Part shown: in pieces, positions 31,870 through 44,378 of the stretch
Position numbering within the stretch: the stretch's first letter is position 1
How the letters are laid out: each line of letters starts with the position of its first letter
Assembly: GCA_003725745.1 (NCBI GenBank)
Contig: RHDP01000001.1
Location: 1,457,501-1,521,500, forward strand
Source: Streptomyces sp. I6
GTDB taxonomy: Bacteria; Actinomycetota; Actinomycetes; Streptomycetales; Streptomycetaceae
DNA: 64,000 nucleotides
Direction of reading: 5' to 3'
Notes under the pieces: model-generated
The model's database searches: none
What the model was told of the DNA's origin: nothing
The model's input: the letters and a program-made list of their open reading frames with translations, nothing else
Position numbers and translations under genes: made by a program

Positions 31870-32733
31870 GTGAGCAACCCGGTAGGCGCCCATGTGCCCG
31901 TGGCCGGCGGCCTGGCCAGGACCGGTCTGGCGTACGCCCGGGAGATCGAGGCCGAGGCGGTGCAGGTCTTCGTCGCCAATCCGCGGGGATGGGCGACCCC
32001 GGCGGGTGACCCCGCGCAGGACGAACTGTTCCGCGCCGGGACGGCCGGCGCCGGCACACCGGTGTACGTGCACGCCCCGTATCTGATCAACTTCGGCTCC
32101 CACAGCGCGGTCACCGCCGAGCGGTCGGTGGACTCGCTGCGCCACTCGCTGCGCCGCGGCCGGGAGATCGGCGCGGCGGGGGTGGTGGTGCACACCGGCT
32201 CGGCGACCGGTGGCCGGACGCGCGAGACGGCCCTCGCCCAGGTGCGGGAGCTGGTGCTGCCCCTGCTGGACGAGCTGACGCACGACGACGACCCGTTCCT
32301 GCTGCTGGAGCCGACGGCCGGGCAGGGCTTCTCCCTCTGCTCACTGGCCGGGGACCTCGGTCCGTATGTCGAGGCCCTGGACGCCCACCCCAGACTGGGC
32401 GTGTGCCTGGACACCTGCCACGCGTTCGCGGCCGGCCACGACCTCGCGGCGGCGGGCGGAGCCGCGCGGACGCTGGATCTCCTCGAGGCGGCGATCGGCC
32501 CGGGCCGGCTGAAGCTGATCCACGCCAACGACTCCAAGGACGTCGTCGGGGCGCGCAAGGACCGCCACGAGAACATCGGCGCCGGTCACATCGGCGAGGA
32601 GGCGTTCCGCGAGCTGATGCGGCACCCCGCGGCGGAGGGTGTGCCGCTGATCATCGAGACACCGGGCGGCCGGCACGGCAGGGAGGCGTACACGGCCGAC
32701 GTGGCGCTGCTGAAGAAGCTGCGCGACCGCTGA
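31870..32733 (+). CDS. nfo: Deoxyribonuclease IV / endonuclease IV
   Basis: AP endonuclease of base excision repair. The 287-residue TIM-barrel protein starts VSNPVGAHVPVAGGLA and keeps the metal-ligand segments in order: VYVHAPYLIN, VVHTGSATGG, LLLEPTAGQG, CLDTCHAFAAGHD, LIHANDSKD, RHENIGAGHIG and LIIETPGG. The GTG at 31870 lies four bases after the kinase stop. That spacing suggests co-transcription with the kinase. Family length is normal. Confidence 0.95.
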   Translation: MSNPVGAHVPVAGGLARTGLAYAREIEAEAVQVFVANPRGWATPAGDPAQDELFRAGTAGAGTPVYVHAPYLINFGSHSAVTAERSVDSLRHSLRRGREIGAAGVVVHTGSATGGRTRETALAQVRELVLPLLDELTHDDDPFLLLEPTAGQGFSLCSLAGDLGPYVEALDAHPRLGVCLDTCHAFAAGHDLAAAGGAARTLDLLEAAIGPGRLKLIHANDSKDVVGARKDRHENIGAGHIGEEAFRELMRHPAAEGVPLIIETPGGRHGREAYTADVALLKKLRDR

Positions 32734-33019
32734 ACCGGGCGCCGCGGACGTGCCCGGGCGAGCGGTCGAGCGCGACCGGGGCTCCGGCGGCGCGAGACCG
32801 GCCGCGCACGGCCGCCGAGGGGCGCCGTCCGGCCGCGCGCCCGCGGGAGGGCCGGGTTCTCACAGCAGAGCCGCCGCGCCTTCCGGACGGCGCGGCGGGG
32901 CCGCCCGCCCGGCCGCGCGAAAGGGGCGAAGCCCACCGGGCGGTGCGGCAGGCCCGCCGCCGCACCGGGCAGGGCCGTCCCGGGGCCGGGGCGGCGCCGG
33001 TGCCGCGTCGGGCGCGGCG
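32734..33019. other. GC-rich convergent intergenic region
   Basis: Between nfo and the sulfite-oxidase-like gene. Several GC hairpins can form, for example GCCGCCGCGCC pairing with GGCGCGGCGG near 32870-32900 and GGGCGGTGCGG pairing with CCGCCGCACCGGG near 32940-32970; these are probably terminators. No gene seen. Confidence 0.4.
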
Positions 33020-33651
33020 CTAGAACTCGGGCCCGTCGCCCGGCTCCTCCTGGTACGAGTAGCGCTGCTCACTCCACGGGTCGCCGATGTTGTGGTAGCC
33101 CCGCTCCTCCCAGAAGCCTCGGCGGTCGGCCGTCATGTACTCCACGCCGCGCACCCACTTCGGGCCCTTCCAGGCGTACAGGTGCGGGACGATCAGGCGC
33201 AGCGGGAAGCCGTGCTCGGCGGTGAGCAGCTCCCCGTCCTTGTGGGTGGCGAAGATCGTGCGATCGGAGAGGAAGTCGGAGAGGCGGAGGTTGGCGCTGA
33301 AACCGTACTCGGCCCAGACCATGACATGGGTGACCGCCGGGGCCGGCGGCGCCAGCTCGACGACCGTCGAGGCGGGCACTCCGCCCCATTCGGCCCCGAG
33401 CATGCTGAATTTCGTCACGCAGTGGAGGTCGGCGACGACCGTGGAGAACGGCAGTGCCGAGAACTGCTCGTGGTTCCAGCAGCGCTTGTCGCCGTCGGCG
33501 GTGGCGCCGAAGACCCGGAACTCCCAGCGGTCCGGCTTGAACCGGGGACGGGCCCGTAGTGGGTGACCGGCCAGCCGCGCTGAAGCCGCTGTCCCGGAGG
33601 TAGCTCGGACTGCTCTGACGCCCGGTGTTCCCGGCTCTCCGGCTGACCCAT
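33020..33651 (-). CDS. Sulfite-oxidase-like molybdopterin oxidoreductase (frameshifted)
   Basis: Single-domain molybdopterin enzyme of about 210 residues, similar to the catalytic part of YedY/sulfite oxidase. It has WPVTHYGPVP near the N-terminus and the molybdenum-ligand Cys in DLHCVTKFSM. The tail carries HGFPLRLIVPHLYAWKGPKWVRGVEYM, as in the family. One base is missing in the run at 33544-33547 (GPVP/RFKPDRWEFRVFG). There is no Tat signal, so this actinobacterial form is probably cytoplasmic. The start is the ATG at 33651 (MGQPESREHR). Divergent from bacterioferritin. Confidence 0.87.
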
Positions 33652-33758
33652 GCCTTCAATGGTGACAGACCGGGAGGGTGGTCATGACCGGGTCTGGACC
33701 GATTCGGGCAACTCCTACTAAGGAGGCACTTACTGGACGGCGTTCGATCACGGTGCGA

Positions 33759-33772
33759 GGATGCGCGCATCC
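33759..33772. promoter_or_regulatory. 14-bp perfect palindrome upstream of bacterioferritin
   Basis: GGATGCGCGCATCC lies 34 bases ahead of the bfr start, within its probable leader. It could be an operator or a small RNA hairpin. It does not match the iron-box consensus. Confidence 0.35.
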
Positions 33773-33806
33773 TGCCTGAGCCACCTGTGCGGAAGGAGCC
33801 GCTGCG

Positions 33807-34286
33807 ATGCAGGGCGATCCCGAGGTCCTCGAGTTCCTCAATGAGCAGTTGACCGCCGAGCTCACCGCGATCAACCAGTACTTCCTGCACGCCAAGATGC
33901 AGGAGAACTTCGGCTGGACGAAGCTCGCCAAGTACACCCGGGCCGAGTCGTTCGACGAGATGAAGCACGCGGAGGTGCTCACCGACCGCATCCTGTTCCT
34001 GGAGGGGCTGCCGAACTACCAGCGGCTGTTCCACGTGCGGGTCGGGCAGACGGTCACCGAGATGTTCCAGGCGGACCGGCAGATCGAGGTAGAGGCGATC
34101 GACCGGCTGAAGCGCGGGATCGAGGTCATGCGCGCCAAGGGCGACATCACGTCCGCGAACATCTTCGAGTCGATCCTCGCGGACGAGGAGCACCACATCG
34201 ACTACCTGGACACCCAGCTGGAACTGGTCGAGAAGCTCGGAGAGCCGCTCTACATCGCCCAGGTGATCGAGCAGCCGGAGTCCTAG
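33807..34286 (+). CDS. bfr: Bacterioferritin (haem-binding iron storage protein)
   Basis: Forms 24-subunit iron-storage shells. The 159-residue protein keeps every key residue: ferroxidase ligands Glu18, Glu51, His54, Glu94, Glu127 and His130, and the haem-ligating Met52. The start MQGDPEVLEFLNEQL is standard, with the GGAAGGAG ribosome site upstream. It is convergent with the ferredoxin Bfd gene, which probably helps release stored iron. Confidence 0.98.
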   Translation: MQGDPEVLEFLNEQLTAELTAINQYFLHAKMQENFGWTKLAKYTRAESFDEMKHAEVLTDRILFLEGLPNYQRLFHVRVGQTVTEMFQADRQIEVEAIDRLKRGIEVMRAKGDITSANIFESILADEEHHIDYLDTQLELVEKLGEPLYIAQVIEQPES

Positions 34287-34382
34287 AATCCGTCCGTCGC
34301 ACAGCCGCGCCGGAGTCCTGGGATCCGTTTATGCCGCACGGCCGCGGGGCCGGGGAGACCCGGCCCGCCTCGCGGCGGGAGG

Positions 34383-34664
34383 CTAGGCCGCTTCGCGCAG
34401 CCGGCCGGGGGAGACCGCCTCCGCGCCCACCGGGGCCATCTCCTCGGACAGCGCGTCGGCGCCGCCGCCCCGCTCCAGCAGCTCGCGGCGCGGGCAGGCT
34501 CCGCGGCCGAGAATTCCCTGGATCCGGCGTACGCAGGAGCCGCAGTCGGTGCCGGCCTTGGACACCGAGGCGATCTGGCGGGGGGTGCAGGCACCCGCCT
34601 CCGCGTGCTCCTTGACCTGCTTCTCCGTGATGCCGAAGCACGAGCAGACGTACACGCGGTTCAC
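34383..34664 (-). CDS. bfd: Bacterioferritin-associated ferredoxin, [2Fe-2S] BFD-type
   Basis: Small electron donor that reduces and mobilises iron from bacterioferritin. The 93-residue protein has the BFD ligand pattern: Cys7 and Cys9 in VYVCSCFGIT, Cys41 and Cys44 in GTDCGSCVRR. The acidic/basic C-terminal tail is longer than in E. coli Bfd but usual in Streptomyces. Upstream at 34711-34729 is an iron box, so expression should rise when iron is scarce. Confidence 0.95.
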   Translation of the reverse strand: MNRVYVCSCFGITEKQVKEHAEAGACTPRQIASVSKAGTDCGSCVRRIQGILGRGACPRRELLERGGGADALSEEMAPVGAEAVSPGRLREAA

Positions 34665-34710
34665 CTCCCGGTGGATCGAGATCGACTGTGGCGCCCGTCC
34701 CGAAGATCGG

Positions 34711-34729
34711 TGAGGCTAACCTAACCTTA
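34711..34729 (-). promoter_or_regulatory. Iron box (DmdR/IdeR operator) upstream of bfd
   Basis: TGAGGCTAACCTAACCTTA on the plus strand matches about 14 of 19 positions of the DtxR/IdeR/DmdR palindrome TTAGGTTAGGCTAACCTAA. It lies about 47 bases before the bfd start, within the expected promoter, consistent with iron-dependent repression. Confidence 0.8.
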
Positions 34730-34850
34730 CCCCCGGCCCCCGATCGCAAAAGCCCGGGTACGGCCGTGGGGCGCGGATCACACGGATCCGCGCCCCACGG
34801 TCAGAGCTGTCGCCTCGCCGGTCCCGTCACCGGTCCCGCCACTGGTCAGG

Positions 34851-38379
<3,529 letters not shown>

Positions 38380-38399
<20 letters not shown>

Positions 38400-38445
38400 G
38401 CGGCGCCGCGCCCGCGCCCTGAGCGATCCCGGAGCGGGCGCCCTG
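38380..38445. repeat. 19-bp direct repeat at the end of trpE
   Basis: TCCCGGAGCGGGCGCCCTG occurs at 38380-38398 and again at 38427-38445. The first copy covers the last codons of the anthranilate synthase gene, so the second looks like a partial duplication of the gene end. The rest of the gap up to 38664 shows no gene. Confidence 0.8.
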
Positions 38446-38664
38446 GCAGCAGGTACGGCTCGGGCGGCGCCGGCTGGTGCTGTGCCCGGGCACCGGTGAA
38501 GGCCGGCGGGCGCCCCGGCGGCTCGCGGCGGGCACCGGGCCCCCGGCCCGGCCCCGGAGGCCGGTGCGGGGATCCCCGGTGAGCGGGCCGCCGGAGCGCT
38601 GTGAGGCCGCCGCCCCCTGCGGCCACCGCCCGCCACCCGCAGTCGGCCGCCTCGCCGTCAGCCG

Positions 38665-39693
38665 TCAGCCGAAGAAGACGCCGGCCTCCTCGTAGAGGGC
38701 CGGGTCGACCGTCTTCAGCCTCGCCGTCGCGTCGGCGATCGGCACGCGGACGATGTCCGTGCCGCGCAGGGCGACCATCTTCCCGTAGTCGCCGTCGCGC
38801 ACCGCCTCGATCGCGTGCAGACCGAAGCGGGTCGCCAGCCAGCGGTCGAACGCGCTCGGCGTGCCGCCGCGCTGGACGTGGCCCAGTACGGTCGTCCTGG
38901 CCTCCTTGCCGGTTCGCTTCTCGATCTCCTTGGCCAGCCACTCTCCGACGCCCGAGAGCCGGACGTGCCCGAAGGAGTCCAGCGTCCCGTCCTTGAGGAC
39001 CATGTCGCCGTCCCGCGGCGTCGAGCCCTCGGCGACCACCACGATCGGCGCGTACGAGGCGCGGAAGCGGGAGGTGACCCAGGCGCAGACCTGGTCCAGG
39101 TCGAACCGCTGCTCCGGGATGAGGATGACGTTCGCGCCGCCGGCCAGCCCCGAGTGCAGGGCGATCCAGCCCGCATGACGGCCCATCACCTCGACCACGA
39201 GGACCCGCATATGGGACTCCGCCGTGGTGTGCAGCCGGTCGATGGCCTCGGTGGCGATTCCGACGGCCGTGTCGAAGCCGAAGGTGTAGTCCGTGGCGGA
39301 CAGGTCGTTGTCGATGGTTTTCGGCACGCCCACGCACCTGACGCCGTACTCGCCGGACAGGCGCGCGGCGACCCCGAGGGTGTCCTCGCCGCCGATCGCG
39401 ATGAGGGCCTCCACCTCGTGCTTGGCGAGGTTCTCCTTGATCCGGCGGATCCCGTTCTCCGCCTTGAGGGGGTTGGTCCGCGAGGAGCCGAGGACGGTGC
39501 CGCCGCGCGGGAGGATGCCCCGCACCGCGGGGATGTCGAGGCGTACGGTGTCGCCCTCCAGCGGTCCGCGCCAGCCGTCCCGGTAGCCGGTGAACTCGTA
39601 TCCGTACTCCTGCACGCCCTTGCGGACGATGCCGCGGATGACCGCGTTGAGGCCGGGGCAGTCGCCGCCCCCGGTCAGTACTCCGACCCGCAT
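38665..39693 (-). CDS. pfkA: ATP-dependent 6-phosphofructokinase
   Basis: Glycolytic kinase. The 342-residue protein shows GVLTGGGDCPGLNAVIRG (nucleotide binding), LGSSRTNPLKAENG, IGGEDTLGVA, the fructose-6-phosphate/catalytic motif PKTIDNDLSATDYTFGFDTA, VEVMGRHAGWIA and LGHVQRGGTPSAFDR. It belongs to the group with GGED in place of GGDD/GGNG at the effector region. ATG 39693 is chosen with AAGGGA upstream; a start 30 bases earlier in frame is less likely. Confidence 0.96.
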   Translation of the reverse strand: MRVGVLTGGGDCPGLNAVIRGIVRKGVQEYGYEFTGYRDGWRGPLEGDTVRLDIPAVRGILPRGGTVLGSSRTNPLKAENGIRRIKENLAKHEVEALIAIGGEDTLGVAARLSGEYGVRCVGVPKTIDNDLSATDYTFGFDTAVGIATEAIDRLHTTAESHMRVLVVEVMGRHAGWIALHSGLAGGANVILIPEQRFDLDQVCAWVTSRFRASYAPIVVVAEGSTPRDGDMVLKDGTLDSFGHVRLSGVGEWLAKEIEKRTGKEARTTVLGHVQRGGTPSAFDRWLATRFGLHAIEAVRDGDYGKMVALRGTDIVRVPIADATARLKTVDPALYEEAGVFFG

Positions 39694-39870
39694 GGAAGGT
39701 CCCTTCGCCGTCGGTGGCCGCATTCGTCGGCAACGCTAGTGGTGACCCAGGTCACTCCGGCACGGCACAAAAGGTGAATTCCGGTCGGCGAAAGGGTGGT
39801 TGGCGTCAGGCAATTCACTCCATCGAGTGGATCGGATACCGAATCCGGGACAGCTGTCCGGCACGGGGGT

Positions 39871-40560
39871 TCAGACGTCGTCGAGGCCGCGCTCGATCGC
39901 GTAGCGCACCAGCTCCACCCGGTTGTGCAGCTGGAGCTTGCCCAGGGTGTTCTGCACGTGGTTCTGCACCGTGCGGTGCGAGATCACCAGCCGCTCCGCG
40001 ATCTGCTTGTACGAGAGGCCCTTGGCCACCAGGCGCAGCACCTCGGTCTCCCGCTCGGTGAGCTTCGGTGCCGACGGATCGCCCGGTCCCGCTGCGGGCG
40101 CGGGCTCGCTCGCCAGCCGCCGGTACTCCCCCAGCACCAGCCCCGCGAGGCCCGGAGTGAACACCGGGTCGCCTGCCGCGGTGCGCCGCACGGCGTCGAC
40201 CAGCTCCTCCGTGCTGGCCGACTTCAGCAGATAGCCGGTGGCCCCCGACTTCACCGCCTCCAGCACGTCGGCGTGCTCCCCGCTGGCGGAGAGCACCAGG
40301 ACCCGCAGGGCGGCGTCCGCGCCGACGAGTTCCCGGCACACCCGGACGCCCGGCATGCCCGGCAGATTGAGGTCCAGCACGAGGACGTCCGGCGCCGCGG
40401 CCCTGGCCCGGCGCACCGCCTGCGGGCCGTCGCCCGCGGTGGCCACCACCTCGTACCCCGCCGCGGCCAGGTCGCGGGCGACCGCGTCCCGCCACATCGG
40501 GTGGTCGTCCACGACCATGACCCGCACGGGCCGCCGGGCCGCCCCGCTCGTCTCCGTCAT
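39871..40560 (-). CDS. macR: LuxR/NarL-type response regulator (MacR-like)
   Basis: The receiver domain (about residues 12-125) carries the acidic pair in VVDDHP and the phospho-acceptor Asp in VLVLDLNLPGMPG. The C-terminal LuxR helix-turn-helix has LTERETEVLRLVAKGLSYKQIAERLVISHRTVQNHVQNTL. The 229-residue protein overlaps the stop of the sensor kinase gene by four bases (ATGA). In S. coelicolor the corresponding pair, as I recall, is MacRS, affecting development and actinorhodin; the symbol is given on that basis. Confidence 0.9.
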   Translation of the reverse strand: MTETSGAARRPVRVMVVDDHPMWRDAVARDLAAAGYEVVATAGDGPQAVRRARAAAPDVLVLDLNLPGMPGVRVCRELVGADAALRVLVLSASGEHADVLEAVKSGATGYLLKSASTEELVDAVRRTAAGDPVFTPGLAGLVLGEYRRLASEPAPAAGPGDPSAPKLTERETEVLRLVAKGLSYKQIAERLVISHRTVQNHVQNTLGKLQLHNRVELVRYAIERGLDDV

Positions 40561-41789
40561 CTCTCCTGCCTCCCCCGGGTCCCCCTCGGGACCGTCAGCT
40601 CGACTTCCGTACCCTGCCCCGGCACCGAGACCAGCTCCGCGGTACCGCCGATGTCCCGCAGCCGGCCGCGGATCGAGAGCGCGACACCGAGCCGCCCCTC
40701 GCCCTCGGCCTGGGCGAGCCGGCCCTCCGGGATCCCCGGTCCGTCGTCCCGGACCGTGACGACCACCTCGTCCGGCCCGTCCTCGACCAGGATCCACGCC
40801 CGCGCGCCCTCACCCGCGTGCCTGCGGACATTGTCCAGGGCGGCACCGACGGCGGCCGCGAGCTCCCTCGCCGTGCGGGCCGGGAGCAGCACCGGGGCGC
40901 CCGGCTCGGACAGGGTCACCCGGCTGCCGGCCCGCGGCGCGAGCAACGGGCGCAGGTCCACCGGCAGCTGCGCCGCGGCGTGCGCCCCGTCCTGCCCGTC
41001 CGGCTCGTCGGCGAGTCGGACGACCGCGCCCCGCGCCGCGTCCTCCGACACCCTGGACGCGGGGACCAGCCCGCCGGCCACCAGGGTCCGCAGGGCGACC
41101 TCCTGCTCGCCCGCCATCCGGCCGAGTTCCGCGGCCTCGCCCCCGATCGCCGTACCGCGCCGCTGCACCATGGCCAGCACCTGCAGCACTCCGTCGTGGA
41201 TGTCGCGGGCCAGCCGCTCCCGCTCCCGGGTCGCGGCCTCGATCTCCAGGGCACGGGCCAGGGTGCGCTCGGAGGCCCGGGCGACCTCGACGACGTACCC
41301 GATGGCGATGGAGGCGACCCACACCAGCAGCACGTTGTGGATCGTGTCCCGGCTGGGCTCACCACGCTCGATGATGTTGGCGACGGCGACCAGGGAGGAC
41401 GCGAAGCCCGCCCAGCGCCAGCCCCCCTTGATCGCGTAGGCGAGCACCGAACCCGCCGTCCAGATCGAGGGGAGGGTGGGGCTGTCGATCTGCTGCGCGT
41501 GCGCGTCGGCGAGCGGGGTGAGCAGGATGCCGGTGAGGGCGACGGCGAGATCGGCGCCGAGGAAGCGCTTGGTGCAGGCGGCCGCGTTCGCCACCCTGGG
41601 GAGCGTCACCAGCGTCCAGACGGCCATCACGGCGAGGAAGCCGACGGCCACCCAGGGGCGTTCGTACCTGTCCCCGGTGAAGACGAGGAGCAGGATCGCG
41701 TACCCCGCGGTCAGCACGCGGTACGCGGCCAGCGCGCGCCACAGCGGCAGCTCGACCGACATCCGTACGACCCGCTCGCGCCTGGCCAT
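40557..41789 (-). CDS. macS: MacS-family sensor histidine kinase
   Basis: A 410-residue membrane sensor: about five helices in the N-terminal half (residues 20-180), then the HisKA_3-type phospho-acceptor RERERLARDIHDGVLQVLAMV with the conserved His in DIHDG, and a HATPase domain with ALDNVRRHAGEGARAWI, VVVTVRDDGPGIP and GRLGVALSIRGRLRDIGG. There is no large extracellular loop, so the stimulus may be sensed within the membrane. It precedes and overlaps macR; both are read together. Confidence 0.92.
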   Translation of the reverse strand: MARRERVVRMSVELPLWRALAAYRVLTAGYAILLLVFTGDRYERPWVAVGFLAVMAVWTLVTLPRVANAAACTKRFLGADLAVALTGILLTPLADAHAQQIDSPTLPSIWTAGSVLAYAIKGGWRWAGFASSLVAVANIIERGEPSRDTIHNVLLVWVASIAIGYVVEVARASERTLARALEIEAATRERERLARDIHDGVLQVLAMVQRRGTAIGGEAAELGRMAGEQEVALRTLVAGGLVPASRVSEDAARGAVVRLADEPDGQDGAHAAAQLPVDLRPLLAPRAGSRVTLSEPGAPVLLPARTARELAAAVGAALDNVRRHAGEGARAWILVEDGPDEVVVTVRDDGPGIPEGRLAQAEGEGRLGVALSIRGRLRDIGGTAELVSVPGQGTEVELTVPRGTRGRQER

Positions 41790-41828
41790 TGCCCCGATCC
41801 CCCAGTCCGTCCGGCCGGACGGGCGACG

Positions 41829-42581
41829 CTACCGGTCGCCGGCCCGCTCCGCCCCGCCGGCCCCCTTCGCGGCCCGCTCCGCCTCCCTGGCGGCCTCCTT
41901 CGCCGCCTTCTCGGCGTCCGCGATCTGCCGCTTGGCCGCCGTGGCGTAGATGTCCACGTACTCCTGGCCGGAGAGCTTCATGATCTCGTACATGACCTCG
42001 TCGGTGACCGAGCGCAGGATGAAGCGGTCGTGCTCCATGCCGTGGTAGCGGCTGAAGTCGAGCGGCTCGCCGATCCTGATACCCGGGCTCATCAGCTTGG
42101 GGACGACCTGGCCGGGAGGCTGGATCTTCTCGGTGTCGATCATCGCGACGGGGATGACGGGCGCGCCGGTGGCGAGCGCCACGCGGGCCAGACCGCCCGG
42201 CTTCCCGCGGTAGAGCCGGCCGTCCGGGGAGCGGGTGCCCTCCGGGTAGATGCCGAAGAGCTCACCGCGCTCGATGACCTCGATGCCGCTCCTGACGGCC
42301 GCCTCGCCGGCGCCGCGCGCCCCGGAGCGGTCGACCGGGAGCTGGCCGACTCCCTTGAAGAAGGCCGCGGTGAGCTTGCCCTTCACGCCCGGCGAGGTGA
42401 AGTACTCGGCCTTGGCGATGAACGTGACCTTGCGGTCCAGGACCGCGGGCAGGAAGAAGGAGTCGGAGAAGGACAGGTGGTTGCTCGCGAGGATCGCCGG
42501 CCCCTCGGCGGGAACGTTCCCGAGGCCCTCCACCCACGGCCTGAAGGCGAGCTTCAGCGCCCCGCCGATGGAGAACTTCAT
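41829..42581 (-). CDS. 1-acyl-sn-glycerol-3-phosphate acyltransferase (PlsC family)
   Basis: Acyltransferase of phospholipid synthesis at the cytoplasmic membrane. The 250-residue protein has the HX4D catalytic motif NHLSFSD (His35, Asp40) and the glycerol-phosphate-binding YPEGTRSPDGRLYRGKPGG (about 113-131). The C-terminal tail is an Ala/Glu/Lys-rich helix. ATG 42581 (MKFSIGGALK) matches homologues; the longer open frame upstream is spurious. Divergent from the esterase gene. Confidence 0.93.
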   Translation of the reverse strand: MKFSIGGALKLAFRPWVEGLGNVPAEGPAILASNHLSFSDSFFLPAVLDRKVTFIAKAEYFTSPGVKGKLTAAFFKGVGQLPVDRSGARGAGEAAVRSGIEVIERGELFGIYPEGTRSPDGRLYRGKPGGLARVALATGAPVIPVAMIDTEKIQPPGQVVPKLMSPGIRIGEPLDFSRYHGMEHDRFILRSVTDEVMYEIMKLSGQEYVDIYATAAKRQIADAEKAAKEAAREAERAAKGAGGAERAGDR

Positions 42582-42768
42582 TGCGCCGTAGATCAACTCG
42601 AGTGCCTTCCTGGTGTCCGTCGGAAAGACCCTATCCCCTGGCGGGGCCGGGCTCCCCACAGCGGTCCCGTGCCGGGCGGGCTCAGCCCTGGTCGGTGTCG
42701 GTCCCGTCGCGTACGGTGAATCTGCCCACCGGGGGGACGCCCCCGGGCCGCCCTGAAAGGAGACCCCG

Positions 42769-43548
42769 GTGCCGGTCCTTCCTGGAGCCGAGCCGTACCG
42801 CCACGAGGGTGGCGAGGTCGGCGTACTTCTCTGCCACGGCTTCACCGGTTCCCCCCAGTCGCTGCGCCCGTGGGCGGAGTTCCTCGCGGAGCGCGGACTG
42901 ACCGTCTCGCTGCCGTTGCTGCCCGGGCACGGCACCCGCTGGCAGGACATGGCGGTCACCGGCTGGCAGGACTGGTACGCGGAGGTGGACCGGGAGTTCC
43001 GGGCGCTGAGCGGGGAGTGCCGCCAGGTCTTCGTGTTCGGGCTGTCGATGGGCGGCGCGCTGACCCTGCACCTGGCCGCCCGGCACGGCGACGCGGTCAG
43101 CGGTATCGCGGTGGTGAACCCGGCCAACAAGGTGCACGGTCCGGCGGCGCACGCGCTGCCGGTGGCCCGCCACCTCGTGCGCACCACGAAGGGCCTGGCC
43201 AACGACATCGCGAAGGAGGGCATGGACGAGGTGGCCTACGACCGCGTCCCCCTGCACGCCGCCCATTCGCTGCGGAACTTCCTCCGGCTCGTCGACGGCG
43301 AGCTTCCGCAGGTCACACAGCCGATGCTGCTGCTGCACAGCCCTCAGGACCATGTGGTGCCGCCCGCGGACTCGGCCCGGATCCTCAGCCGGGTGTCGTC
43401 GACGGACGTCCGGGAGGTCCTTCTGGAACAGAGCTACCACGTGGCGACGTTGGACCATGACGCGGAGCGGATTTTCGAGGAGAGCCACGCGTTCATCGGC
43501 CGCCTCGCTCCGAGCGTCGGCGAGAAGGGAAGCACGACCGGTGGCTGA
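42769..43548 (+). CDS. Alpha/beta hydrolase, carboxylesterase/monoacylglycerol lipase type
   Basis: A 259-residue serine hydrolase. The oxyanion motif LCHGFTGSP lies near residues 21-29, the nucleophile is Ser93 in FGLSMGG, with Asp in LLHSPQDHVVP and His in EQSYHVATLD. It resembles the Est30/thermostable carboxylesterase group. The GTG at 42769 is preceded by AAGGAG. The next gene starts inside its last codons, suggesting one transcript. It lies next to an acyltransferase, so a lipid role is possible (inference). Confidence 0.93.
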   Translation: MPVLPGAEPYRHEGGEVGVLLCHGFTGSPQSLRPWAEFLAERGLTVSLPLLPGHGTRWQDMAVTGWQDWYAEVDREFRALSGECRQVFVFGLSMGGALTLHLAARHGDAVSGIAVVNPANKVHGPAAHALPVARHLVRTTKGLANDIAKEGMDEVAYDRVPLHAAHSLRNFLRLVDGELPQVTQPMLLLHSPQDHVVPPADSARILSRVSSTDVREVLLEQSYHVATLDHDAERIFEESHAFIGRLAPSVGEKGSTTGG

Positions 43549-44157
43549 GCAGCACGACGCGGACCGGGACCGGGAACCGCAGCCCATCGACGAGGACGCC
43601 GCCTGGGCGGCGATCGTCGCAGGCTACGGGCAGGAGCCCGCGGACCCGCCGGGGGCGAAGCCGTTCAAGTCGGTGGAGGACCTCGCGGGCCTGCAGAAGG
43701 CCGTCCGGAACGACGGGCCGGACGGCGGGGCCGGTGACCGTGCCGACGGGGGCGAGGGCGGCAGCGGCGAGGAGGCCGAGGGCCCGCCGCCGGAGAAGCC
43801 GCTGGGCAGCTCCGTCGTGTTCGCTCCCGGAGTGGGCGGGGGCCGCGCGACTACACGATCGCCGAGCCCGGCGACGGCGACGGCGACGGCGACCTGGACG
43901 ACACCGACGAGGGCCATTTCGTGCCGCCGGAGCCCCCGCCGCTGCCGGAGGCCGACACGACCGCGAAGTTCGCCTGGCTGGCGGTGATCGGCGGGCCCGT
44001 GCTGCTGCTGCTCGCCGTGATCCTGCGGTGGGACATGACCTGGTGGCTGACCACGCTCGGCGTCGGCGGCTTCCTGGGCGGCTTCGCGACACTGGTGGCG
44101 CGGATGTCGCACGGGGACGACGAGGACGACGACCCGGGCCGCGGGGCGGTCGTCTAG
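43541..44157 (+). CDS. Hypothetical protein with two C-terminal membrane helices (frameshifted)
   Basis: About 205 residues when restored. The N-terminal half is acidic and cytoplasmic (PIDEDAAWAAIVAGYGQEP..PFKSVEDLAGLQKAV), and a Gly-Asp repeat (GDGDGDGDLDDTDEGHFVPPEPPPLPEAD) leads to two helices (FAWLAVIGGPVLLLLAVIL and TTLGVGGFLGGFATLVA) and an acidic tail. One base is missing in the G run 43838-43842 (GVGGG/PRDYTIAEPG). The GTG start at 43541 overlaps the esterase stop. Its TAG stop at 44155 is part of the CTAG flanking the MITE-like element. Similar actinobacterial proteins exist without known function. Confidence 0.8.
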
Positions 44158-44378
44158 TGCCGCGTCAGGCAGGGTTTGCCCGCAGGGAGCGGCGTCCGGT
44201 GCATGGGGATTCCCCCGGCCCTCCGGGCCGAGGGAGGCAGCGCAAGGCGCCGGACCGGCCTCGTCGTGGGCCTGCTCGGTTGGTTCGGCAACGCAGCGAT
44301 TCGCCTGATTCCGCAACGCCGCGAGCCCGCCGTGCCGGGCGTCGCGACGGGGCGAACGCCGCCCTGACGCGGCACTAG
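44154..44378. mobile_element. MITE-like non-coding element, 225 bp with 16-bp terminal inverted repeats and CTAG ends
   Basis: The ends are perfect inverted repeats: CTAGTGCCGCGTCAGG at 44154-44169 and its complement at 44363-44378, followed inward by weaker matching (GGGTTTGCCC against GGCGTTCGCC). CTAG at both edges looks like a 4-bp target duplication, as with IS5-type transposases (YTAR targets). No transposase is encoded; the short frames inside are spurious. The element sits exactly between two convergent genes, and the CTAG copies supply the TAG stop of both. Confidence 0.8.

Noticed and set aside
44176-44375. Short frames inside the MITE-like element
   Set aside because: Bounded by terminal inverted repeats, no transposase features, no ribosome site.
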